Assembly (NCBI GenBank): GCA_964470965.1
Contig: CAYYIS010000023.1
Span: forward strand, 10,095-74,094
Length of the DNA: 64,000 nt
Source of the DNA: CAYYIS01 sp964470965
GTDB lineage: Bacteria > JAAXHH01 > JABIQT01
Reading direction: 5' to 3'
In this document: one piece after another, positions 30,347 through 39,731 of the stretch
How the letters are laid out: each line of letters begins with the position of its first letter
Numbering within the stretch: position 1 is the first letter of the stretch
The notes under the pieces: generated by a model
What the model was told of the DNA's origin: nothing
Seen by the model: the letters and a program-made list of their open reading frames with translations, nothing else
Databases searched by the model: none
Made by a program: the position numbers and the translations under genes

Positions 30347-30379
30347 GGCCGGAGCGGCACTCTCTGCTCCGGCCTTTTT
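30347..30379 (+). terminator. Rho-independent terminator
   Basis: Nine-base GC-rich stem GGCCGGAGC (30347-30355) with GCTCCGGCC (30366-30374), a 10-base loop, then TTTTT (30375-30379). Ends transcription of the HD-domain gene. Confidence 0.9.
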
Positions 30380-30415
30380 ATTTATAAACCATCTTCACAG
30401 AAAAGGACACTAACT

Positions 30416-30844
30416 ATGAATCGGTTCATGTTCGTATTTCTTGCGGTTTTATTTAACCTGAACCTGCAGCCGTTTGATGCGGCCGCACAGGAAAGGACTG
30501 AAAACATTCTGGCGGACTTTGACACCGTCCTGGTAAATAACCTTGGTCGTACGTGGACCATCGATTCCGTCGGTACAACGGACGGAATAACGCGCATTGT
30601 TACAGGCCTGGACGAACTCACAGAAGCCCGCTATCGCGTCATGGTGGGATTGCTCTGTAGAGACCTTTCAAAAACCCCGCAAGTCGTTTCAATACTGAAG
30701 GAAATCGTGGTCTTAAACAAACAGGAAAATCAAGGCTATGTCTTTGAAAAAATAGACAGCTATCAAACCGTTCTAAAAAATTATGGTCAAAAGCAGAAAA
30801 CGGCCATCATGAAAAACTCACGCATCTTTAAGAAACCGGAATAG
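30416..30844 (+). CDS. Small secreted protein of unknown function
   Basis: A 142-residue protein with a signal peptide (MNRFMFVFLAVLFNLNLQPFDAAA, cleavage near 24) and a charged, mostly helical mature part ending in a lysine-rich tail. I do not recognise a family. The ATG is preceded by AAAGGAC. It lies between the terminator of the HD gene and a non-coding stretch, so it probably has its own promoter. Codon use and composition look like a real gene. Confidence 0.55.
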   Translation: MNRFMFVFLAVLFNLNLQPFDAAAQERTENILADFDTVLVNNLGRTWTIDSVGTTDGITRIVTGLDELTEARYRVMVGLLCRDLSKTPQVVSILKEIVVLNKQENQGYVFEKIDSYQTVLKNYGQKQKTAIMKNSRIFKKPE

Positions 30845-31334
30845 TCCCTGCTTCGAGAGAGTTTTTTTCTATCGTGGTATAGGACAGAGTTTCTGGATAG
30901 GTGGGGGCAGTTCAATAGGGGTGATTTTGTCACCATCGAGGGCACCCTCTCACCGGCAGAGAACGATGTCTTGTGCCACGTGCTCGACAAGACTACCGGT
31001 GTTTGACAAGGTGGCTGCCAGTACAGACACAAATAGAAGGGCGGCAAGTTGGTGGCACTGGCCCCGCAGCCGCTTGGATCATCCCCTTAATCGCACACAT
31101 AGAATTTCAATTTACCCAAAAGTTTATGTGATAGCCCCCTCCCAATATTGTTTTCTGAATGTGCGGCCGCAGGCGTTAACAAGACCGGAATATGCCTTGA
31201 CAAATACAATCCCACCTGTTAAATAAGGAAGTTGCCAATCTTGGGCGAGTGCGAACGATCTCCCTTTTAAGAGATTAATCGATATCCATCCCCACCTTAT
31301 CCAACACCTTTACATTGTAGTTCTGGAGTAATCA
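30845..31334. other. Intergenic region upstream of the oxalate cluster
   Basis: About 490 bases. A plus-strand frame at 30921-31226 is open but has a biased, family-less product and no ribosome-binding site. I see no tRNA, riboswitch-like fold or clear promoter, although the region must contain the promoter for the 31335 gene. Confidence 0.45.
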
Positions 31335-33467
31335 ATGGCCTGGGATCAGGTTCCCGTAAGAATGATCATAGATCAGGTTCGAATTGAAAGGCGCAGCGCT
31401 CTGACTCCCTTGGAGTGTCGGACCATATGCAGTTGCTATGACATTCCCACGCCAAGGCAAGGGATTGCCCATTCAGCGGATGAAGCCGTGCGCGTGGCTG
31501 AAGAAATCGGGTATCCTGTCATACTCAAAATTGTTTCTCCGGATATATTGCACAAAACGGATGCAGGAGGTGTGCTTGCAGACCTCACAGAAGCGTCCCA
31601 GGTAGAACAGGGCTATGATACGATCGTAAAAAATGCACAGGCGTTCAAGGCCGACGCTCGTGTTGTGGGTGTTCAGGTACAACAAATGGTTCCGGCTGAA
31701 CAGGAAGTGATTGTCGGTGGGATGACAGATCCAGGCTTTGGTAAACTGGTCGCCTTTGGGTTGGGTGGGATATTGGTAGAAGTGCTGAAAGACATAACCT
31801 TTCGGCTTGCTCCGGTGACCCTCGAAGAAGCACTTGCCATGATCGATAGCATCAAGACGGCGGAAATATTGCACGGTGTTCGCGGGGGAGATGCCGTGGA
31901 TCGAGATGCCTTGGCCTCCGTCATTCAGAATGTGTCCCAACTCCTCCATGATATTCCCGAAATTGTTGAGATGGATTTGAATCCGGTGTTTACCGGGAAG
32001 AACGGTGCAACGGCTGTAGATGTTCGAATATTAGTCGATTTCACGGCAAAAGAAGCCGTTTTTCGGCCCTCCCAGGAAGAGATCATAACGGCGATGAACC
32101 GCATCATGAAGCCGGATACCGTGGCCGTGATCGGTGCTTCCTCCGAAGAAGGGAAAATCGGGAATTCGGTCATGAAAAATCTCATCAATGGTGGGTATGA
32201 GGGTGAGATCCTTCCCGTGAATCCAAAAGCGGACGAAATTCTGGGATTAAAATGTTATCGTAGTGTCTTGGATATTCCGGGCAAGGTCGATATCGCCGTG
32301 TTTGCTATTCCTGCGAAGTTTGTATCTCAGACGCTGGAGGAAGTGGGTGAAAAAGGAGTGGCCGGGGCGATCATGATTCCTTCCGGGTTCGCCGAAGTGG
32401 GGGAAACAGAGTTGCAGCGGGAAATGGTAACCATAGCCCGCAAACACAACATCCGGATTATGGGGCCAAATATATACGGTTTCTACTATACTCCCCAAAA
32501 TCTGTGTGCCACGTTCTGCACGCCGTATGATTACAAAGGCGGGGCCGCCCTCTCGTCCCAGAGCGGCGGCGTAGGCATGGCGATCATCGGTTTCAGCCGT
32601 TCAGCCAAGATGGGGGTGTCGGCCATTGTCGGATTGGGCAACAAATCGGATTTGGACGAGGATGATCTCCTCACCTTTTTCGAGCAAGATAATAACACCC
32701 AGGTTATCGCGATGCATGTAGAAGACCTGAAAGACGGCCGCACTTTCGCCGAAGTAGCCGGTCGCGTGTCGAAGAAGAAACCGATCGTGGTGCTGAAAGC
32801 AGGGCGTACGGCGGCAGGTGCCAGGGCCGCAGCATCCCATACTGGCGCACTTGCCGGAAATGCAAAGATTTACGAGGACATCCTGCAGGCCAGCGGCGTC
32901 ATCCAAGCGAGAAATCTCAATGACATGCTCCAGTTTGCCCGGGGTCTTCCAATTCTACCTGCGCCCAAGGGCGAAAATATTGTGATTATCACAGGGGCGG
33001 GTGGTTCGGGTGTGCTGCTTTCTGACGCTTGTGTCGAATATGGATTAAACCTCATGCACATGCCTCAGGATCTGGATGCCGCATTCAGGGAATTTATTCC
33101 GCCTTTTGGCGCCGCAGGAAATCCGGTTGACATTACGGGTGGAGAACCCCCGTCTACCTATCAGAAAACGATTAAACTCGGGCTGGAAGATGACCGTATT
33201 CATGCTCTGATCCTTGGATACTGGCACACTATCGTCACACCTCCGATGGTGTTTGCCACCCTGGTGGCCGAAACAGTGGCCCAAGCAAAAGAGAAGGGCA
33301 TTCACAAACCGATCGTTGCTTCCCTGGTAGGAGATGTGGAAGTTGAAGAGGCCGCAGAGTACCTGTATGATCGCGGTATTGTGGCGTATCCTTACAGAAC
33401 GGAATTACCGGTCGCAGTGCTTGGCGCAAAATATGCGTGGAGCCGTGCCGCCGAGTTGCTTTCATAA
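31335..33467 (+). CDS. ADP-forming acyl-CoA synthetase (acetate-CoA ligase type), fused beta-alpha subunits
   Basis: A 710-residue enzyme of the NDP-forming acyl-CoA synthetase superfamily, which interconverts acyl-CoA + ADP + Pi with acid + CoA + ATP. The N-terminal about 235 residues are an ATP-grasp domain (YPVILKIVSPDILHKTDAGGV). It is joined to CoA-binding and ligase domains (VAVIGASSEEGKIGNSV; SSQSGGVG). The SHTGALAGN loop fits the phosphohistidine region, and IVIITGAGGSGVL is the second CoA ligase half. It heads a cluster with oxalyl-CoA decarboxylase and formyl-CoA transferase, so oxalate, formate or a related short acid is the likely substrate. GGAG precedes the ATG. The next gene starts 24 bases after its stop. 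Confidence 0.88.
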   Translation: MAWDQVPVRMIIDQVRIERRSALTPLECRTICSCYDIPTPRQGIAHSADEAVRVAEEIGYPVILKIVSPDILHKTDAGGVLADLTEASQVEQGYDTIVKNAQAFKADARVVGVQVQQMVPAEQEVIVGGMTDPGFGKLVAFGLGGILVEVLKDITFRLAPVTLEEALAMIDSIKTAEILHGVRGGDAVDRDALASVIQNVSQLLHDIPEIVEMDLNPVFTGKNGATAVDVRILVDFTAKEAVFRPSQEEIITAMNRIMKPDTVAVIGASSEEGKIGNSVMKNLINGGYEGEILPVNPKADEILGLKCYRSVLDIPGKVDIAVFAIPAKFVSQTLEEVGEKGVAGAIMIPSGFAEVGETELQREMVTIARKHNIRIMGPNIYGFYYTPQNLCATFCTPYDYKGGAALSSQSGGVGMAIIGFSRSAKMGVSAIVGLGNKSDLDEDDLLTFFEQDNNTQVIAMHVEDLKDGRTFAEVAGRVSKKKPIVVLKAGRTAAGARAAASHTGALAGNAKIYEDILQASGVIQARNLNDMLQFARGLPILPAPKGENIVIITGAGGSGVLLSDACVEYGLNLMHMPQDLDAAFREFIPPFGAAGNPVDITGGEPPSTYQKTIKLGLEDDRIHALILGYWHTIVTPPMVFATLVAETVAQAKEKGIHKPIVASLVGDVEVEEAAEYLYDRGIVAYPYRTELPVAVLGAKYAWSRAAELLS

Positions 33468-33491
33468 TTAGTGCAACCAGGAGCAGGGGCA

Positions 33492-34985
33492 ATGGAAGAC
33501 CAACAGATAAAGACCGTAAATGATGAGAGTAAACTGCAGGATTTAGATCTGCCGAAAATGGATGCCCGGAGTCTGATACGCCATTTCGGTCCCGGGATGA
33601 TGTTAATGATGACCGGAATCGGTACCAGTCACCTGGTGACTGCACCCACTGCCGGAGGACGCTTCTCTTTCGCGTTATTGTGGTGCATTCTTCTTGCATA
33701 TGTTTTCAAATATTACGGTTTTGAGATGGCGTTCCGGTTCACCAATGCTACCGGAAAAAGTATCATGGACGCTTACGGAACAGCCTGGAAAAAATGGCCT
33801 TTATGGTATGTGATGGTGACGACCATTATACAATGTGCCATTGGGCAGGCTGGAAGGCTGATCGCTGCCGCCGCCGTCCTGTATTATTTTTTCTCGGTAT
33901 ATCTGGGCTGGGGCTTTCCCATATGGTCCTATGGGATGATATTAGGCGTGGTCTCCGTTACGATTATCCTCACAGGATCTTACTCGACGATTGAGGCGGT
34001 TGCGAAAATTGCCTCGGGTATGCTTTTAGCATCCTCGGTGGCAGTATTCCTGGTCAAACCGGCGCCCATATCTGCCATGGGCAACTTCTTTCTATTCGAC
34101 ATGCCGGACGGCTCCTGGCTGATCGTTGCCGCCTTCCTCGGCCTTCTACCTACCGGCATCGATGTTTCACTACAAGCTTCGGAATGGGGAAAAGCAAAAA
34201 AAGCAGGTATGGGAAAAATTCGCACTCAACTAGAAACGATGGGTCTGGCAAAATCATTTGACCCGTTCACCTCCGGCAAAGACGACCTGAGAGCGGATAC
34301 TGTCAATTTGCCGCCCCATGCCCTGGAGTACTGTCGGAGATGGTTTAAAATTGGGTTGTGGGATTTTCGCCTGGGCCATTTGATCTCGTTTGTTATCGCC
34401 TGTATATTCTTACTGCTGGCCGCGGTATGGCTGTACCCCAGCTCTGTAGAAGGACGCGCAGTGATGGGAGAAATAGCGAGGATTTTTACAGAGAGCGTTG
34501 GACCGTGGATGATGATATTGTTTATTCTAGGGGCTTTTGCCGCTACATTTTCTACCGTCTTTAACTATTTTGACGGCTGGCCAAGGGTAGTTGGCGCCTG
34601 TTGCAGGAATTTATTCAAACCGACTGCCAAGCTGACCGGAATTGCGAAAAACGAGTTGACCGACGAACATCGTAAGAAATGGTATTCTGAGTACAATATA
34701 TATCGAATGACCATGTTCTTTTCCTTGATTACGGCCGTCTTGATTATCGTCGGGATACCAAGGCCTGTGTTTCTGGTTCTTGTCGCTTCGGCATTGGCGT
34801 ACTTCATAGCGCCGGTCGTCTTCTTTTTGAATTTTTATTACTGTTTAACTGTAATTCCTAAAGAGGATACCACCTTTTATCCGTCACGATTTGCACGCTG
34901 GTTCAGTTGGTTGAGTTTGGTGGTTTTTGTTGGAATGAGTGCTCTACTCATTTTAGCCCGAATATTCGATATTCAATTAAACTGA
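33492..34985 (+). CDS. Nramp-like divalent metal (or carboxylate) transporter
   Basis: A 497-residue inner-membrane protein with about 11 hydrophobic segments, of the Nramp/MntH-related LeuT-fold superfamily. The N-terminal segment FGPGMMLMMTGIGTSHLVTAPTAGG aligns with the first Nramp helix, but the usual DPGN metal-binding motif is replaced by IGTSHLV. Substrate specificity may therefore differ from Mn/Fe import. It is embedded in the oxalate cluster, where it could import oxalate, a metal-oxalate complex or a metal cofactor; this is inference. ATG 33492 is preferred over GTG 33471 because AGGAGCAGG lies just upstream. Confidence 0.75.
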   Translation: MEDQQIKTVNDESKLQDLDLPKMDARSLIRHFGPGMMLMMTGIGTSHLVTAPTAGGRFSFALLWCILLAYVFKYYGFEMAFRFTNATGKSIMDAYGTAWKKWPLWYVMVTTIIQCAIGQAGRLIAAAAVLYYFFSVYLGWGFPIWSYGMILGVVSVTIILTGSYSTIEAVAKIASGMLLASSVAVFLVKPAPISAMGNFFLFDMPDGSWLIVAAFLGLLPTGIDVSLQASEWGKAKKAGMGKIRTQLETMGLAKSFDPFTSGKDDLRADTVNLPPHALEYCRRWFKIGLWDFRLGHLISFVIACIFLLLAAVWLYPSSVEGRAVMGEIARIFTESVGPWMMILFILGAFAATFSTVFNYFDGWPRVVGACCRNLFKPTAKLTGIAKNELTDEHRKKWYSEYNIYRMTMFFSLITAVLIIVGIPRPVFLVLVASALAYFIAPVVFFLNFYYCLTVIPKEDTTFYPSRFARWFSWLSLVVFVGMSALLILARIFDIQLN

Positions 34986-35127
34986 TCAACAACGGGTGAT
35001 TGGCACATAATCGGTCGGTAACGGCTTGTGCTAGAGCATGGCACGGATTGGTCTGAACAAGTTGAAATGTATGCAAGGTTTTTGAGCCCACCAATTGGAA
35101 TATTTCTGGAAAAATGAGGGATACAAA

Positions 35128-36840
35128 ATGGCTGATGCGGGCACACAACAGGAATTAACGGATGGCTTTCATCTAATAATCGACGCGCTCAAACAAAACG
35201 ATATCAACACGATCTATAATGTACCCGGAATCCCGATCACGGATTTGGGCCGTTACATGCAGGCTGAAGGGATGCGGGTTCTTTCGTTCAGACACGAGCA
35301 AAATGCAGGTTATGCTGCCGCCATTGCGGGGTACTTAACGAAAAAACCAGGCGTCTGCATGACCGTATCGGCACCAGGCTTTCTAAATGGTCTGACAGCT
35401 TTAGCACACGCCACGACCAACTGCTTTCCCATGATTCTTATCAGCGGCTCATCGGAGCGAGAAATTGTTGATCTGCAGCAAGGCGATTATGAAGAAATGG
35501 ATCAGCTGGCAATTGCCAAGCCGCTCTGCAAGGCAGCCTACCGCATATTAGCAGCAGAAGACATCGGCATTGGTATAGCACGGGCCATCCGCTCAGCTGT
35601 TTCCGGCCGGCCGGGAGGCGTCTATCTTGATCTTCCTGCAAAGCTCATTGGACAAACCATGGATGCTGAAGTCGGTGCGAAGACACTTGTCAAGGTCATC
35701 GACGCCGCCCCCCGCCAGTTGCCATCCCCGGAGTCTGTGGCGCGTGCGCGGGATGTCATAAGGAGCGCCAAGCGTCCCCTGGTTATCCTGGGTAAGGGTG
35801 CTGCCTATGCTCAGTCTGATGATGAGATCCGTGCGTTTATTGAGAAGAGCGGTATTCCATATCTACCTATGAGTATGGCTAAAGGGCTGCTGCCCGATAC
35901 GCATCCGCAATCAGCAGGACCGGCAAGGTCGCTGGTCTTGAAAGAAGCTGATGTAGTTGTAATAATCGGCGCGCGTATCAACTGGCTCCTTTCACACGGC
36001 AAGGGTAAATCCTGGGGTGAAAAACCCAAGAAATTTGTACAGATTGATATCGAGCCCAAAGAAATCGACAGTAATGTCCAGATAGCGGCTCCCTTGGTCG
36101 GCGATATCGGCTCTTGTGTTTCTGCACTTCTCAAGAGCATGGGGGATGATTGGCGTGTTCCGCCCGCTGAATGGACAGAGGCTGTCCGCTCGAAGAAAGA
36201 TACCAACATAGAACGAATGGCACCGAAGTTGGAAAACAATAATGTACCAATGGATTATCACGGGGCGCTGGGTGCCCTGCGCACCATTGTCAAAGAGCGG
36301 CCAGATACTATCCTCGTTAATGAAGGTGCCAATACCCTTGATATAGCCCGTAGCGTCATCGACATGTACAAACCGCGTAAACGGCTTGATGTGGGGACCT
36401 GGGGTGTCATGGGTATCGGGATGGGGCAAGCCATCGGAGCGGCCGTTGAGACGGGTTGCCCCGTGCTCGCCATTGAAGGTGACAGTGCTTTTGGTTTCTC
36501 GGGTATGGAGGTGGAAACGATTTGCCGCTACAATTTGCCAATTTGTGTCGTCGTCTTTAACAACGGAGGCATTTATAGGGGGACGGATGTGAATCCCACG
36601 GGCGGCACAGACGTTGCACCGACGGTTTTTGTCAAAGGAGCTCGTTACGACAAGATGATGGAAGCGTTTGGCGGTGTTGGCGTAAATGCCGTATCGCCCA
36701 AGGACCTCGCCCGTGCAGTAAACGAAGCCTTGGACTCCGGTAGGCCCACGCTTGTTAATGCGGTGATTGACGAAAAAGCCGGCACTGAAAGTGGTCGAAT
36801 TGGTAATCTCAATCCCAAAAGTGCCCTATCCAAAAAGTGA
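35128..36840 (+). CDS. oxc: Oxalyl-CoA decarboxylase
   Basis: A 570-residue thiamine-diphosphate enzyme that converts oxalyl-CoA to formyl-CoA and CO2. The sequence is very close to known Oxc/YfdU enzymes: TDGFHLIIDALK, GIPITDL, FRHEQNAGYAAAIAGYL with the TPP-activating E57, SAPGFLNGL, and the diagnostic ISGSSEREIVDLQQGDYEEMDQL. The C-terminal half has GDSAFGFSGMEVE (Mg/TPP) and VVFNNGGIYRG. Length is typical. Start at ATG 35128 is preferred over TTG 35095 because GAGGG precedes it. It is followed 170 bases later by formyl-CoA transferase, completing the oxalate pathway. Confidence 0.95.
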   Translation: MADAGTQQELTDGFHLIIDALKQNDINTIYNVPGIPITDLGRYMQAEGMRVLSFRHEQNAGYAAAIAGYLTKKPGVCMTVSAPGFLNGLTALAHATTNCFPMILISGSSEREIVDLQQGDYEEMDQLAIAKPLCKAAYRILAAEDIGIGIARAIRSAVSGRPGGVYLDLPAKLIGQTMDAEVGAKTLVKVIDAAPRQLPSPESVARARDVIRSAKRPLVILGKGAAYAQSDDEIRAFIEKSGIPYLPMSMAKGLLPDTHPQSAGPARSLVLKEADVVVIIGARINWLLSHGKGKSWGEKPKKFVQIDIEPKEIDSNVQIAAPLVGDIGSCVSALLKSMGDDWRVPPAEWTEAVRSKKDTNIERMAPKLENNNVPMDYHGALGALRTIVKERPDTILVNEGANTLDIARSVIDMYKPRKRLDVGTWGVMGIGMGQAIGAAVETGCPVLAIEGDSAFGFSGMEVETICRYNLPICVVVFNNGGIYRGTDVNPTGGTDVAPTVFVKGARYDKMMEAFGGVGVNAVSPKDLARAVNEALDSGRPTLVNAVIDEKAGTESGRIGNLNPKSALSKK

Positions 36841-37010
36841 TCGAGTAATACCGGTTCAACATTGTACGCCCTGGTAAACCTCCGGGTTCATCCGAACCAG
36901 TGTGCGCCGGGAACCAAACGTCAGACGATGTATAATTAATATGGATAGCGGATGGATGGACTCCAGTGGGGTTTTCGGAATTGAACCCCGAAGAAAGGAA
37001 GTGAATCGTT

Positions 37011-38243
37011 ATGGTCAAAGCTTTAGATGGTGTCCGAATCGTTGACATGACGCATGTACAGTCGGGACCCTCGTGTACCCAGATTCTGGCTTGGATGGGG
37101 GCCGATGTTATCAAGGTCGAATTGCCGGGACGGGGAGATATCACCCGCCAGCAGCTGCGTGATGTGCCCGATGTGGACAGCCTGTATTTCACCATGCTCA
37201 ATTGTAACAAACGAAGCCTCACTCTGAATACCAAGACGGAGAGCGGGAAGACGATTTTCAAACGGCTGTTAGAGGTTTCTGATGTGGTCTGTGAAAATTT
37301 CGCGCCGGGTGCCCTGGCCCGCCAGGGCTTCCCATGGGAGGTTATTCAGGAAACCAATCCTCGTCTCATTTATGCGTCCATCAAAGGCTTTGGCCCCGGG
37401 GAGTTTGTTGATTTCAAGGCTTACGAAACCGTAGCTCAAGCCATGGGCGGCTCCATGAGCACGACCGGTTGGGAGGAAGGGCCGCCAACCAGTACAGGTG
37501 CGCAAATAGGGGACTCGGGAACTGGGATGCACATGGTTGCAGGCATTCTGGCTGCGCTGCTGCACAGGGAAAAAACGGGTAAAGGTCAGAAGGTAGAGGT
37601 GGCGATGCAGGATGCGGTCCTCAACCTATGTCGTGTCAAACTCCGTGACCAACAACGTCTGGCCCACGGTCCGTTAAATGAATACCCCAACAAAACGTTT
37701 GGGGATGAGGTGCCACGATCCGGTAATGCATCCGGTGGCGGCCAACCCGGTGCAGCGCTCAAATGTAGTCCCGGAGGGCCTAACGACTACATTTACACGA
37801 TTCTCCAACCGCAGGGTTGGGAACCCTTGATGAAACTCGTCGGGAGAGAAGAACTGATCGACCATCCAGATTACGCCACACCGGCCGTTAGGTTGTCTCA
37901 TCTGGATGACTCGTTCGGGGTCGTTGAAGCATGGACGCAGACCAAGACCAAACGGGAAGTGATGGATGCGTTCAATTCATTGAACGTGCCCTGCGGCCCT
38001 ATCATGAGTATGAAGGAGATAATGGAAGACGAATCTTTAGCCGGAAGGGATACGGTGGTCGAAGTGGATCACCCCGAGCGTGGGAAGTTTAAAACGGTCG
38101 GAAATCCGATTAAACTGTCCGACTCTCCGGTGGAGATTGTGGCATCGCCCGGCCTCGGTGAACACACAGAAGAGATTCTCAAGGATTTACTGGGCTTTGA
38201 TGATGCGTCCGTACAGAATGCCCGTTCTGAAGGGGCCATATAG
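37011..38243 (+). CDS. frc: Formyl-CoA:oxalate CoA-transferase
   Basis: A 410-residue class III CoA-transferase that moves CoA from formyl-CoA to oxalate, regenerating oxalyl-CoA for Oxc. Diagnostic residues: Q17 in THVQSGPSC, the catalytic D168 in GAQIGDSGTGMH, the CoA-binding NCNKRSLTLNTK, and the glycine loop SGGGQPG. The C-terminus FNSLNVPCGPIMSMKEI is typical. It has a good AAGGAAG ribosome-binding site. It ends the oxalate cluster and is followed by a strong hairpin, so the unit 31335-38243 may be one transcript with a possible internal promoter before frc. Confidence 0.94.
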   Translation: MVKALDGVRIVDMTHVQSGPSCTQILAWMGADVIKVELPGRGDITRQQLRDVPDVDSLYFTMLNCNKRSLTLNTKTESGKTIFKRLLEVSDVVCENFAPGALARQGFPWEVIQETNPRLIYASIKGFGPGEFVDFKAYETVAQAMGGSMSTTGWEEGPPTSTGAQIGDSGTGMHMVAGILAALLHREKTGKGQKVEVAMQDAVLNLCRVKLRDQQRLAHGPLNEYPNKTFGDEVPRSGNASGGGQPGAALKCSPGGPNDYIYTILQPQGWEPLMKLVGREELIDHPDYATPAVRLSHLDDSFGVVEAWTQTKTKREVMDAFNSLNVPCGPIMSMKEIMEDESLAGRDTVVEVDHPERGKFKTVGNPIKLSDSPVEIVASPGLGEHTEEILKDLLGFDDASVQNARSEGAI

Positions 38244-38250
38244 ATTATAT

Positions 38251-38296
38251 TGAGTACCGCTGATAAATTGAGATTGAGATTTGTCAGCGGTACTCA
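38251..38296. terminator. Hairpin between convergent genes, probable bidirectional terminator
   Basis: Arms of 17 bases (38251-38267 and 38280-38296) pair with a single G-U wobble around a 12-base loop. It lies 8 bases after the frc stop and 44 bases beyond the stop of the convergent minus-strand gene. The T-runs are short, so efficiency is uncertain. Confidence 0.7.
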
Positions 38297-38339
38297 GTTT
38301 GGCGTGAAGACACCAGCGGAAAATTTTCGGCACCCTCAA

Positions 38340-39641
38340 TCATGGTCCCGCCAGCGCGTTCAGGAACTGATCTATGTCCTCATCGTTGTTGTAGACCGAT
38401 ACCCCGATCCGCATGCCGTTCACCGTTGCCGCCTCTCCCCGCTTGTTGGTTTTTTGCCAGTTGCGTATGGATACGACCCGTTCACCGAAGGCCCTGTCTA
38501 GTTTAGATCGGGTGGCTTCCACGTCAGGGATCAGAAAACTGACGATGGGCGTCGGACTGTCCAGAGGTGTGATTGAGGGATATCCCATAGCTGGCAACTC
38601 CTGTTGTAATCGGTCAGTGAGCCGTTTGGCGTGCGTGCGGATATTTTCGATACCGATATTTGTCAGGTACATCAGACCTTCGTAAGCGCAGATTCCCGAC
38701 AGATAAGACATCGTGGTTGTTCCCTCATAGCGCGCGGCGCCCGGACGGGGATCAAAGGAACCACTTCCCATTCTGATCTGCCGCAGACCGTAGCGCGTCT
38801 GCTTGATTACCGTCCCCTGCAGGTCTTCTCGTACATATAGAAAGCCGAGTCCGAAGTCGCCCATCAGCCACTTGTAGGTGCTGCAGGCGGCGCAATCAAT
38901 ACCCATCGCACGGACATCGATCGGTGTGCAGCCGGCGCCCTGGATGATATCGCCGTAGACGAGGGCGCCGTTAGCATGGGCAATATCGCTTATGGCTTTC
39001 ACCTCGTGCATGTAGCCGTTGATATTGGAGACCAGGGCCATCGAGACCAGGCGTGTGTCCCGGTCGATCGCCTTTTCCATGTCGGCCAACTCAATCTTCC
39101 AGTCCCGGTTCCGCACGACACGGAGTTCGATGTGTCCCTGCTGTTCCAGCATGGAGTACATATATTCGGACGCGGCGAAGTGCAGATCATCGATGACGAC
39201 GTTTCCTCCCCGTTTTGCCAGGTCCAATCCGGCCACCACACTGTTCTCGCCGTCTGTTGTGCTTAAGCAGAACGCGATTTCTTCAGGCTTTGCATTTATT
39301 AGTCCTGAAAAACGCTGTTTGACCTCGCTCTGCATATCTCGAGTAAAGCTGTACCGCCCTTCACCCGGTCCGATTGTACGATACTGTGTATAACTCTCGA
39401 GTGCGCGGAGTATATTGACATTGAAGGGATGTGTTTCGGCGGCTGCGAGCCAGAGTTTTCGCTCGGCCCGGGGAAAATCGGCGCGTATGGCTGTGAAGTC
39501 TGGAGTGGTCGGTTCTGTAGCCGGGGTGCTGTTCGCAAGAGCCGTTCCCGCTCCGGTTTTGGAAATGGCAAGTATGGCGGATCCCGCTGCAGCTATGGTC
39601 CCGACAAAGTTGCGCCGTGTCATCTTATTGCCTTCAGCCAT
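38340..39641 (-). CDS. Tat-exported class V aminotransferase-like PLP enzyme
   Basis: A 433-residue fold-type I PLP enzyme of the class V (cysteine desulfurase/isopenicillin epimerase-like) group. It has a Tat signal (TRRNFVGTIAAAGSA, residues 8-22). The cofactor region shows YGDIIQGAGCTPIDV and the Schiff-base lysine K257 in CSTYKWLMGDFG. The reaction could be epimerisation, desulfuration or transamination and is not determinable. It is the second Tat-exported PLP protein of the window, after the SelA-like one at 12.5 kb. AAGGAGAG precedes the ATG at 39641. A terminator of the upstream sulfatase gene lies between them, so it is likely transcribed separately. Confidence 0.82.
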   Translation of the reverse strand: MAEGNKMTRRNFVGTIAAAGSAILAISKTGAGTALANSTPATEPTTPDFTAIRADFPRAERKLWLAAAETHPFNVNILRALESYTQYRTIGPGEGRYSFTRDMQSEVKQRFSGLINAKPEEIAFCLSTTDGENSVVAGLDLAKRGGNVVIDDLHFAASEYMYSMLEQQGHIELRVVRNRDWKIELADMEKAIDRDTRLVSMALVSNINGYMHEVKAISDIAHANGALVYGDIIQGAGCTPIDVRAMGIDCAACSTYKWLMGDFGLGFLYVREDLQGTVIKQTRYGLRQIRMGSGSFDPRPGAARYEGTTTMSYLSGICAYEGLMYLTNIGIENIRTHAKRLTDRLQQELPAMGYPSITPLDSPTPIVSFLIPDVEATRSKLDRAFGERVVSIRNWQKTNKRGEAATVNGMRIGVSVYNNDEDIDQFLNALAGP

Positions 39642-39707
39642 GGTTCTCTCCTTCGTGTATTCTAAACGTGTTGTGGCAGAGTGTAGACGAGGGCAATTTC
39701 GAAAAAC

Positions 39708-39731
39708 CCCGAGGCGCCGCTCCCCCTCGGG
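39708..39731 (-). terminator. Rho-independent terminator of the sulfatase gene
   Basis: On the minus strand, CCCGAGG and CCTCGGG form a seven-base stem around a 10-base loop, followed by GTTTTT (plus-strand A-run 39702-39706). It is about 165 bases beyond the sulfatase stop. Confidence 0.75.
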
